NCBI RefSeq assembly: GCF_003148665.1
Contig: NZ_QGGQ01000006.1
Span: 177,183-241,182 of the forward strand
Origin: Maribacter polysiphoniae
Lineage (GTDB): Bacteria > Bacteroidota > Bacteroidia > Flavobacteriales > Flavobacteriaceae
DNA: 64,000 nt
Direction of reading: 5' to 3'
Numbering within the stretch: the stretch's first letter is position 1; every line of letters starts with the position of its first letter. The notes under the pieces were generated by a model that ran no database searches, was not told the DNA's origin, and was given only the letters and a program-made list of their open reading frames with translations. The position numbers and the translations under genes are program-made. This document shows, piece after piece, positions 7,161-15,191 of the stretch.

Positions 7161-9330
7161 TTATAGGTAATGCACTAATTTTTAATAAACCGTCAGTAAC
7201 ATATTCTCTCAAAATAGGCTTAATCTCATAGTCTAAATTATAATTGAAATTATTTTCAGTGTATATAAAATAACTATGACCTAATTGAACATCTTTAGCT
7301 TCAAATTCATCAGATAAGTACTCAGAGTTTTTGCCATTCTCATCAATAAAAAGATTCTTTACTTTTAAGAAAATATCTTCTTTGAAAAATAACCTTGGTT
7401 CTTCTTCCTTTCGGTTAGCATTCAAATCTGCTTCAATCAATATTTCTGGTAGTATATCTACAAATGCAAAACGTCGTCTAATAGCATAATCTATTTGACC
7501 TACACTTCTATCTGCAGTATTCATCGTACCAATAATGAATAGATTTGGAGGTAGCGTTATTTGTCTGTCTCCTTTAATACCATACATACTATCAACAGCT
7601 TTGCCCCTATATTCTAATGCATATATTAGTTCTCCTAATACGCTAGATAAATTTGCTCTGTTAATTTCATCAATAATTAATACGTAGTTGTTTAAGGGAT
7701 CTTTTTGTATTTCATGGTCATTGAAGGTTAAATTTTCATCATTTATAAATTGTTGAAATAAATTTAATACTCTTACGAAATAACTTGCGTGCTGTTTTGC
7801 TAGACCAGATAAATTTTCATTTCTCTTTAAATCTTGTCTTTCTATATTACCATCTAAAAATGCCTGTTTAATATCCTTGAAAAGCATTCTATCCCCTCTT
7901 TGATTCCAACCTGCTGCTGGACTTTTATATCTGAAAGCATCTTCATCAGTGTTAATTAAACCAACACTTTTTGTTAATCTGTAAAACCCTTCATTATTCT
8001 CAATTTCTTCGTTAATCTTATCAACAAATAGGCTGAAGTATTCTTCTAAAAATACCTCATTAGAAAAGGTTGTTTCATCTTTATAAAAATCATTATAATT
8101 TTTCAAGGCTTTGGATGCATAATCTGCTAAGATTCTATTCTCAGTTTTATACTCTATTTTCCCAGCCTCGTTGTTCTCGACTGTTATTCCTCTGACAAAA
8201 TCTTCATAGGTATAAGATGGATGGAATTGAATAATCTTATAATAATCAACTATTTTCTTTTTTGCAACAATAGGTTGCTCAATATTCTTATTTTCAAACA
8301 GATATTTAGCTATGGCTGCATCATAAGAATCAAAGCCGTTTTTTTGTCCTCCAAGCCATAATTTTTCATTATAAGCTCTTTTAATACCTGCGTATGGAAT
8401 ATCATAAGTGCTTCCAGAATCAAGTGTAACGGTGCATCTATCGCTTTGTACATTTGAAATACCGTAACTTTTTCTCCCCGATGAACTAGGAATTTGTTTC
8501 ACATTTTTTATTTGCTCTCTGATGTAAGAATCAGATAAAAATGGGTCAGACTTTGTTTCATCTTTTATATGACTATTATCTTTAGTTATTTCTTCGGCTA
8601 TTAATTGTGCCAATCTAGTCTTACCTGTTCCTGGAGGACCTTGAAGAATAATTTGCTTTTTATGATGCAGTAAATCTATATATTGTTTCATGATTGAAGA
8701 TGAATCATTAGTAGTGGAATTCTCGCTTATGCTATTTGGGTTTTTGAAATATTCGAAAGTCTGCCATGGATAAGAAATTAAATCCATAAAATTTATAGAT
8801 GGATTATGTTCTTTATAAAAGCTATTTATAGAATGACTATCCTTGAACCAATTGTTTTGATATTCAGGAAGCTCTTCTTCAATGTTATTATGGATGTAGT
8901 AAAAAAGTTCTTTAAGGCTATCATCCTTTACAATTGTGGATAGATTATTTGGTTGTAGCCCAGCAATTACCCTATAAGTAGCAGCTCTTCTATCTTGTGC
9001 CGTAAACCTTCTAATGACACTTTTAACTTGTTCATATGTCTCCCATTGAGGATTATCTTGGTTATCTGCAATAATTTTCAGCAAAGGACCTAGTTCTGCC
9101 CAATTATTTTTTATTTTAGATTGTTCCTCTTTTGTAAAATACCCTTGTTTTAAAGACGATACACATTGATTATTCGATTTCTCAAAGAATTCAAAAAACA
9201 CTTCAGAATCCCAATCTTCCCAATTCTCTTTGGTTGAAGCTTCTACTATAAATTTTGGAACATATTCTTTATAAGCGTTTACCCACTCACTCCAAACTTC
9301 AATCTTTTTGATTAATTCTATTAGTTTCAT
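7147..9330 (-). CDS. mcrB: McrB-type AAA+ GTPase of a modification-dependent restriction system
   Basis: This 727-residue protein has Walker A GPPGTGKT (231-238), the family motif HPSYTYEDFVRGI (370-382), Walker B YVLIIDEINRAN (549-560) and the McrB signature MNTADRS (603-609), followed by arginine-finger-like IRRRF. It should form the ring that binds modified DNA, hydrolyses GTP and drives McrC. The first 200 residues are expected to hold the DNA-reading domain, but I do not recognise them as one of the common types, so the modification recognised cannot be predicted. The AAA core also has a long insertion between Walker A and Walker B. It starts 36 bp after the HNH gene, which suggests it belongs to the same transcript. 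Confidence 0.92.
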   Translation of the reverse strand: MKLIELIKKIEVWSEWVNAYKEYVPKFIVEASTKENWEDWDSEVFFEFFEKSNNQCVSSLKQGYFTKEEQSKIKNNWAELGPLLKIIADNQDNPQWETYEQVKSVIRRFTAQDRRAATYRVIAGLQPNNLSTIVKDDSLKELFYYIHNNIEEELPEYQNNWFKDSHSINSFYKEHNPSINFMDLISYPWQTFEYFKNPNSISENSTTNDSSSIMKQYIDLLHHKKQIILQGPPGTGKTRLAQLIAEEITKDNSHIKDETKSDPFLSDSYIREQIKNVKQIPSSSGRKSYGISNVQSDRCTVTLDSGSTYDIPYAGIKRAYNEKLWLGGQKNGFDSYDAAIAKYLFENKNIEQPIVAKKKIVDYYKIIQFHPSYTYEDFVRGITVENNEAGKIEYKTENRILADYASKALKNYNDFYKDETTFSNEVFLEEYFSLFVDKINEEIENNEGFYRLTKSVGLINTDEDAFRYKSPAAGWNQRGDRMLFKDIKQAFLDGNIERQDLKRNENLSGLAKQHASYFVRVLNLFQQFINDENLTFNDHEIQKDPLNNYVLIIDEINRANLSSVLGELIYALEYRGKAVDSMYGIKGDRQITLPPNLFIIGTMNTADRSVGQIDYAIRRRFAFVDILPEILIEADLNANRKEEEPRLFFKEDIFLKVKNLFIDENGKNSEYLSDEFEAKDVQLGHSYFIYTENNFNYNLDYEIKPILREYVTDGLLKISALPIIENL

Positions 9331-9366
9331 TTTTAATCGTATAGCTTTACTGGATTTTAATTTCTT

Positions 9367-10494
9367 TTATATTGCCTGCGCTAAATTTATATTACAAAAG
9401 GTATAAAGCATATACTCATTTCCAACAGCACATATAAATTCAAGGTAGGCTTTGTTTATTAATACTCCAGTCTTTCTTCTCGGATTCCCCAATTGATTTC
9501 TAAAGGCACTTACAATTACTCTTAAGGTCGTTATATTATTGCTTAATGTAAACTCAGGATGGTCTGGTAAATAATCCTCATGAAAGTCATCTTTCACTTG
9601 TTTATTGTGTGAGCTTAAGTAGCTGTTAAACCGTGTCTCAATTTTAAATACTGATTTCCATGTTTCCACTTTTTCAGCCTCAGTTGGATCTTGTTCCACT
9701 ACATCAAGTTTATAATAACCGTAAGGATATTTTTCCTTTTCTTCATCAGAAAGAGAACCAACATCAGAAAAATTGTTTACCGATAATTGTACGCCTTGAT
9801 TTGATTCATAAGGGTAAAATGACTCCCTTCTAGTTCCGTCATCATTGTGAAGAACATCAGCAGTTCCTTTTACACCACCTTGGTTACATTTATCACACAT
9901 AGGCACCAAATTGGAAAAATTTACAGCATATAATGGGTACTTAGATTTGTACAACCAATGGTCATAATCATCTTTAGCTTCTCCATCTATTAGAGCATAT
10001 TCATGTAAACCACAGAATGGACAAACACGTCCAGAATTATTTAAAGTTTTAAAATTGGTATAATGATTTCTTAAAGTAGTTCCAAGTTTATCTTGAATGG
10101 TTTTATTTGTTCCTAGCGCTGTACCATAAAAATGATCTTTAAGAACTGCTTTTAGTGCCGCATGTAGGTCTGCAGCATAATTTTCAGATAGAATTACAGC
10201 CTTTGTCTTTTCTTCACAAAGACTTTTAATATCTAGACCTGCGTCAAATTCATCAAACAATGATTGGCGATTAGCTATGGTAAGTTTTTGAAATTCAGTA
10301 TGTAAATCAATAAACTTATCCTCAAAACTTTTATTACCCGCCTGTGCTTTGGAATTTGACATAACATCTCGAAACCATTCAGGGAACAGATTTCTAGAAT
10401 ATGCACAAACAGGAATTGAGTTTCTTAGAAATTCAAAAACGACTTGATTTACTCTTTCAATAGGATGTGAAGGATATTTCAAAGTATAAATCAT
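9367..10494 (-). CDS. HNH endonuclease partner of the upstream ATPase (Septu PtuB-like)
   Basis: The 375-residue protein has a central zinc-ribbon HNH domain: C158-P-F-C161, then D178-H179 in DDYDHWLYKSKYP, an asparagine in NFSNLVPM, and C200-DK-C203. This is the HNH arrangement seen in PtuB-type proteins, with the usual 'DHYLPKSKYP' changed to DHWLYKSKYP. It overlaps the ATPase gene by 4 bp (ATGA), so the two are translationally coupled. Known Septu systems pair an ATPase (PtuA) with an HNH nuclease (PtuB) and block phages by nucleic-acid cleavage. Assignment to Septu in the strict sense is inference; the HNH core itself is clear. It is 36 bp from mcrB. Confidence 0.75.
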   Translation of the reverse strand: MIYTLKYPSHPIERVNQVVFEFLRNSIPVCAYSRNLFPEWFRDVMSNSKAQAGNKSFEDKFIDLHTEFQKLTIANRQSLFDEFDAGLDIKSLCEEKTKAVILSENYAADLHAALKAVLKDHFYGTALGTNKTIQDKLGTTLRNHYTNFKTLNNSGRVCPFCGLHEYALIDGEAKDDYDHWLYKSKYPLYAVNFSNLVPMCDKCNQGGVKGTADVLHNDDGTRRESFYPYESNQGVQLSVNNFSDVGSLSDEEKEKYPYGYYKLDVVEQDPTEAEKVETWKSVFKIETRFNSYLSSHNKQVKDDFHEDYLPDHPEFTLSNNITTLRVIVSAFRNQLGNPRRKTGVLINKAYLEFICAVGNEYMLYTFCNINLAQAI

Positions 10495-12152
10495 TCTTCT
10501 GTTCCTTTTTCAATGATTAGCTTATTCAGTTTTTGAAGGATCATAGTCTTCTCATGTGAGTCACCATACTTTGAGAGAGCATCATTTAATTCATTGATAT
10601 TATTTGATTTCAAATCTTCTAGCATTTCTTTCCATGAAACATCAGCAATCTGCCTTTGCTTACCGAAAAACTCATTGATTAGATTGGTTACTGATGTACC
10701 GTAGGTGTTAATGGTTACTTCTTCTGGTCCATCTCGCTTATCTGCTTTTAACCAAACTACATTGCTCTTTTTTGAATCAGAGATCATGAATGGAGAATGA
10801 GTGGTTAATACAATTTCTTGTTCACGATCATCTTCCGTTGGATTGGCTTTCATACATGCATTTATGAGCCAGATAAACTTGGACCTCCATTCGGGATTAA
10901 AATGGGTCTCTGGCTCATCTAAAAGGAAAAGCGTACTTGTGCTATCTAAAAGAATAATACTTCCTAATACCTGCAACAACTGATGTTCACCATCAGATAG
11001 ATGTTTATAATAGATTGGGGCAGTAACACCCTCTTTCTTAAATGAGATATTTCCTAAATGAAAAAGCTGTTTTTCGATTTCATATTTAGGTATTAAATCA
11101 GATAGGTTTTCACTTGTTCCAGCTTTAGCAGATTTGACAGTTTTACTGATGTTTCTACTAATCTTTTCAATATTAAGTGTTTGGAAAAAATAAAGCACTC
11201 TGAATAATCTATCTGCGGAATTGAACTTTTCTCTGAAACCAGTTAAAGTAGCTTCATTCATTTTGAAGTTGAAGGATAGATTGGTGAAATCATGACGAGT
11301 GGTACTATTATTTTCTTCGTCAAAAAGAGCATCAATTGCTTTAAAGCTTTCAATTGCTTCTTCTAATTCATCTGGAAGATATTTTTCAAAAGTCTTTGGC
11401 TTTTTTAATGATAATTGGATAGAAAATCCATTTAGTTCATTTACTTCAATTTCAGTTTTTAAAATAGAAAGGTCTTTTGTTTCGCCCAGTAGTGAGAGTT
11501 CCTTGTCGAAAATAAAGTTAGAAACGGTTATCAATTTTGAAACATTGTAATTTAGAAATTGGAAACGATTCATTTCTAACTTTGAGTCAACTGCTTTGTT
11601 CTTCTTTCTCTTTAAATCTTCATAGTACTCGAAATTCAGTTTTACAAAAGGATTACTGACCAATTCATTTAGACCTGAAGAATAGCCAATAATATGATTT
11701 GGAAGCACTTTACTTAAGCCATTATTGTAGAAATCCTTTACTTCAATCTCTTTTTCATTGAATGATAATTTAACTGCAGGCAACTCATCAACGGGTTTAG
11801 AAACGAGTACTAGTTGGTTTTGATCGAGGTCATCAAACGTAAGGGCGCCTAATTCGTCCCAAGTAAATCCTGCACCAGCGAGCGTCAGTTTTGGCAAGTA
11901 GTAATCAAGCTCAAAGCCGAAGGCAGTTTTGAAATTATCTAAATCTTTTTTTGATGAACGATTAAAATTCTCGAGATAATAAAACATCTCGGCAACCACC
12001 TCTAGTGCATTTGATTTCCCCGATCCATTTAGTCCAACAAAACAAATAGGCTCAATCTGTTCGTTTGCGACTAAAGAACGGTTGAAGTTAATCTCATAAT
12101 CAGCAGGCAATCCACGAAAAGGGGATAATAATTTGATACGCTTTAACTTCAT
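10491..12152 (-). CDS. Restriction-system-associated AAA/ABC-type ATPase (Septu PtuA-like)
   Basis: This 553-residue protein is an SMC/ABC-like ATPase. It has Walker A GLNGSGKS (40-47), an ABC signature LSDGEHQLL (385-393), Walker B LFLLDEPETHF (about 409-419) and a switch histidine in LTTHSPFMI. The middle region (about 60-370) is helical and holds no recognised domain. It starts with a 4-bp overlap on hsdS and ends with a 4-bp overlap on the HNH gene. Relatives are annotated as restriction-associated ATPases or PtuA; they sense infection and control the partner nuclease. Position inside a type I restriction operon makes a defence role very likely; the trigger is unknown. Confidence 0.8.
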   Translation of the reverse strand: MKLKRIKLLSPFRGLPADYEINFNRSLVANEQIEPICFVGLNGSGKSNALEVVAEMFYYLENFNRSSKKDLDNFKTAFGFELDYYLPKLTLAGAGFTWDELGALTFDDLDQNQLVLVSKPVDELPAVKLSFNEKEIEVKDFYNNGLSKVLPNHIIGYSSGLNELVSNPFVKLNFEYYEDLKRKKNKAVDSKLEMNRFQFLNYNVSKLITVSNFIFDKELSLLGETKDLSILKTEIEVNELNGFSIQLSLKKPKTFEKYLPDELEEAIESFKAIDALFDEENNSTTRHDFTNLSFNFKMNEATLTGFREKFNSADRLFRVLYFFQTLNIEKISRNISKTVKSAKAGTSENLSDLIPKYEIEKQLFHLGNISFKKEGVTAPIYYKHLSDGEHQLLQVLGSIILLDSTSTLFLLDEPETHFNPEWRSKFIWLINACMKANPTEDDREQEIVLTTHSPFMISDSKKSNVVWLKADKRDGPEEVTINTYGTSVTNLINEFFGKQRQIADVSWKEMLEDLKSNNINELNDALSKYGDSHEKTMILQKLNKLIIEKGTEE

Positions 12153-13585
12153 TTCTTTAGCTTAAACATTACCTGCTTAGTATCTCCACTATATACTTGC
12201 TCAATTATATTTTCATCCATTGCTTTTTTCAGGAATGATTTGACCTGAGATTTTTCAACGTAAAGTGCTCTGTTGCTTATGGCTTCTTCCAAATTAATAA
12301 CAGAAAACAAATTACTTCCGAAATCATTTTTAATGATTTCATCAAGGTTTACTTTAGTGTCTTGTACTTCATGTTTATCAACCCATTTTTCCTTACCAAT
12401 TGCTTCCATTTCTAGTTTAGTTTCTTCTGTTTCCAAAAGAGAAATATCAACCTTACTCAAATCCAAATCTCCTTTAAAAGCTTTTTGGCTTATGCTACCG
12501 TATAGATTTACTATTTCTCGTAAGCTTAACTGCAAGTGATTTCTAAGTTTTGCGATTTCTTCCGCTTTTTTTCCAAATGCATTCTGTTGTGATATTGGTG
12601 GAATTGGAATTTGGATATTTGAAATTTGTTTAGAGTTAATATTGAACTGAATAGAAGTTTTTCCCGCTTGGCCCATGAACCTTTTTCGCCCACCTGAAGT
12701 TTTTAAAAATGTGTAGAAAAACTCATAATTGATTTTCGTTGGATTGAACCTCAGTCTCATAACGTGTGAATCAAATACAACAGTATGTCCTAAATCAAAA
12801 TAAATTGAAGCTTTGCCTAGGTGAGATTCGCTACCAATTGCTCTAGCTAGAAGAATGTCACCATGTTTTAACTGGGATTTCTCAATTTTTTCCTCTGGAA
12901 TGTTTGAAAATTTACACTTATTAATATTAACATTCCGACTGCCCAGTTCACCAACACGTACTACCGGAATAACCCCATCATCTATTGCTGGTATCGTTGT
13001 CCCAAGGCTGGGTTTCTCTGAAAATGTTGAGTTTAATTTCTCTACAGGTAAATTGAGTGTGTTTTGACCTGGATCACCAAACATCTCCAAAAAAGTAGAT
13101 TTCAAAAACTCATCCACGAGTTCAATGCTTTCTTTTCTTTTCTGAATCAGACTCTCGCAATCAAATAAAATTTTGGCAATTCGTTTTTGATCATCAAGAT
13201 TATCCGGCACCATTAGTTTGACTCTAGATAACCCTGTTCTTGTTATTTGGGGTTGTGCGGAACCTGTTATTACATCTTTTAATCCTCTTGTTAGTAAAGC
13301 ATAATAAAGGAATTTTAAATTATATTTGGTTTCATTTATATCGTCTAATGCCATAGCATTAGAATTTATATACGAATATGGTGTCGTTAAATGAATATTG
13401 CCACTTGTGGCACCACGACAAGTAATTGCTAGAGTTGGATTTTTGTGGTTAAAATTTGAATAAAAACCAATTACTCCATTTGCTCCATAAACTGGATAAC
13501 CATCTTCTTTAAGAAATTTACTTGGTAAATTTTTCCATTGTTTCGGTTTTGCAATATCTGTTAAGTTGACTTCAATCCAATTCAT
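12149..13585 (-). CDS. hsdS: Type I restriction-modification specificity subunit HsdS with C-terminal extension
   Basis: The 478-residue protein has two target-recognition domains, each followed by a conserved helix. The first half has YPVYGANGVIGFYSN ... GSAQPQITRTGLSRV, then LDDQKRIAKILFDCESLIQKR; the second half begins near residue 185 and ends with ISQQNAFGKKAEEIAKLR and SISQKAFKGDLDL. HsdS sets the DNA sequence bound by the HsdM/HsdR complex. A normal HsdS would end at about residue 375. This one continues for about 100 residues, ending in a segment resembling a winged helix (INLEEAISNRALYVEKSQ, then VKSFLKKAMDENIIEQV). It abuts hsdM and overlaps the ATPase gene by 4 bp. Confidence 0.92.
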   Translation of the reverse strand: MNWIEVNLTDIAKPKQWKNLPSKFLKEDGYPVYGANGVIGFYSNFNHKNPTLAITCRGATSGNIHLTTPYSYINSNAMALDDINETKYNLKFLYYALLTRGLKDVITGSAQPQITRTGLSRVKLMVPDNLDDQKRIAKILFDCESLIQKRKESIELVDEFLKSTFLEMFGDPGQNTLNLPVEKLNSTFSEKPSLGTTIPAIDDGVIPVVRVGELGSRNVNINKCKFSNIPEEKIEKSQLKHGDILLARAIGSESHLGKASIYFDLGHTVVFDSHVMRLRFNPTKINYEFFYTFLKTSGGRKRFMGQAGKTSIQFNINSKQISNIQIPIPPISQQNAFGKKAEEIAKLRNHLQLSLREIVNLYGSISQKAFKGDLDLSKVDISLLETEETKLEMEAIGKEKWVDKHEVQDTKVNLDEIIKNDFGSNLFSVINLEEAISNRALYVEKSQVKSFLKKAMDENIIEQVYSGDTKQVMFKLKK

Positions 13586-15190
13586 TTAGATAATCCTTTT
13601 TAATTCTGAAAGACCTTCCAAAATATCTTTTTCTATGCCACCATTACCATCTTTACCAATCAGTTTGATTAGAATTTCAGAGGGTTTTTCATATGTTATT
13701 TCTTCAAACACTTCTTCTTTATATCTTGCAAAGCTCAAATCATAACTTTCCTCAATTATTTCTGATTTTTGAACATAGAAAAATTTACCTTTTCTATCAT
13801 TTTTTTTAGAATCATATGAACTATGAAATTGTTCAACAATATTCTGAAGGTCTCCGTGACCACTTTCATTTTTTGAACGTTTATCATCTAAGCTGTAACC
13901 ATCCGATTCCATATCGAAGAACAATACGTTTTCGGTTTCGCCCCCTTTTGTAAAAATTAGTAAGGCTGTACTTACACCGGCATACGGTTTAAAAACACCA
14001 CTTGGCATACTAACAACAGCTTTCAGTTGAGAGTTTTCAATCATTAGTTTTCGAGCATCTTGAAATGCTTTACTAGAACTGAATAGAACTCCTTGCGGAA
14101 TAACAATTCCGGCAGTACCGCCCATTTTTAACATATTGTAGATACGCTCGATAAAAAGTAATTCCGTTTTAGTGGTTTTTAGATTTAACTCTTCATTGAT
14201 ATCTCCTTTATCTATGTTACCTGTAAAAGGAGGGTTCGCTAAAACAATGTCATATTCAGCAGTCTCATGAAAGCCTTTACTCAAAGTGTCTTTATAATCT
14301 ACTTTAGGGCTCCCAATACCATGCATCATTAAATTCATTAAGCCCAAACGAACCATGGTTTGATCAATGTCATAACCTTGTAAGCTATCTGCTAAAATCC
14401 CTTTTACTTCTTCAGTTAAAAGAGCACTTTTGCTACTTCTGATAAAACCATCTTCATCAGGTTCTTTGTTAGCTTTATCCTTATCTAATTGAGTTACCAT
14501 GTATTGATAGGCTCCTAAAAGGAAACCACCTGTACCACAGGCTGGGTCTGCAACTTTTTGACCTAACTTTGGATTCACCAATTCCACCAATAATTTTATA
14601 ATATGTCTAGGAGTTCTAAATTGGCCATTTTTACCAGCAGCAGCTATTTCACTCAATAACATTTCATATACATCACCTTGTATATCTTGAAAATCTTGAC
14701 CTTTTTCACTGGCATCTTTTTCCATCTCTTCATAGATTTCGTCTATGCTTTTTATAGCCTCTAGAAGTAGAGAAGGTTTTGGAATAATGAAAACGGCATT
14801 TGCCATATGCTTGGTAAAAGGAGAGTCATCCTTGTCCAGTTGTTTTAAAAATGGAAAGACAAAACGCTGTATATGATTAAGCATTTCATCTGATGGCATG
14901 CGTTTAAACTCACTCCACCTTAATTTTTGCTTGTCAATACCGTTTTGTTTTTTCTCTTTATCTTCTGTAGTTAGATAAAAAGTGCCTGAAAACATAGATG
15001 TAAAATCATCACCCGTAAATTCAGCATTGGCTAAAGATTCCAAATCGTTTTCATCTAACTTTTTCATGAAAAGCAGATAGGTGATTTGCTCAATTGCTGT
15101 TAGTGGATTTGAAATTCCACCACTCCAGAACTTGTTCCAGAGGTCATCTATTTTTGATTTTATCTGTGAATTGTTACTTAGTAAACTCAT
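13586..15190 (-). CDS. hsdM: Type I restriction-modification DNA methyltransferase subunit HsdM
   Basis: At 534 residues this is a normal HsdM. An N-terminal helical domain (about 1-150) is followed by the SAM-binding motif DPACGTGGF (215-223) and the adenine-methylation motif NPPF (319-322). The chemistry is transfer of a methyl group from SAM to N6 of adenine in the sequence chosen by HsdS, which protects host DNA and, with HsdR, allows cleavage of unmodified DNA. It lies 1 bp after hsdR and directly abuts hsdS, so the three are co-expressed. No truncation or lost motif is seen. Confidence 0.96.
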   Translation of the reverse strand: MSLLSNNSQIKSKIDDLWNKFWSGGISNPLTAIEQITYLLFMKKLDENDLESLANAEFTGDDFTSMFSGTFYLTTEDKEKKQNGIDKQKLRWSEFKRMPSDEMLNHIQRFVFPFLKQLDKDDSPFTKHMANAVFIIPKPSLLLEAIKSIDEIYEEMEKDASEKGQDFQDIQGDVYEMLLSEIAAAGKNGQFRTPRHIIKLLVELVNPKLGQKVADPACGTGGFLLGAYQYMVTQLDKDKANKEPDEDGFIRSSKSALLTEEVKGILADSLQGYDIDQTMVRLGLMNLMMHGIGSPKVDYKDTLSKGFHETAEYDIVLANPPFTGNIDKGDINEELNLKTTKTELLFIERIYNMLKMGGTAGIVIPQGVLFSSSKAFQDARKLMIENSQLKAVVSMPSGVFKPYAGVSTALLIFTKGGETENVLFFDMESDGYSLDDKRSKNESGHGDLQNIVEQFHSSYDSKKNDRKGKFFYVQKSEIIEESYDLSFARYKEEVFEEITYEKPSEILIKLIGKDGNGGIEKDILEGLSELKRII

Positions 15191-15191
15191 G

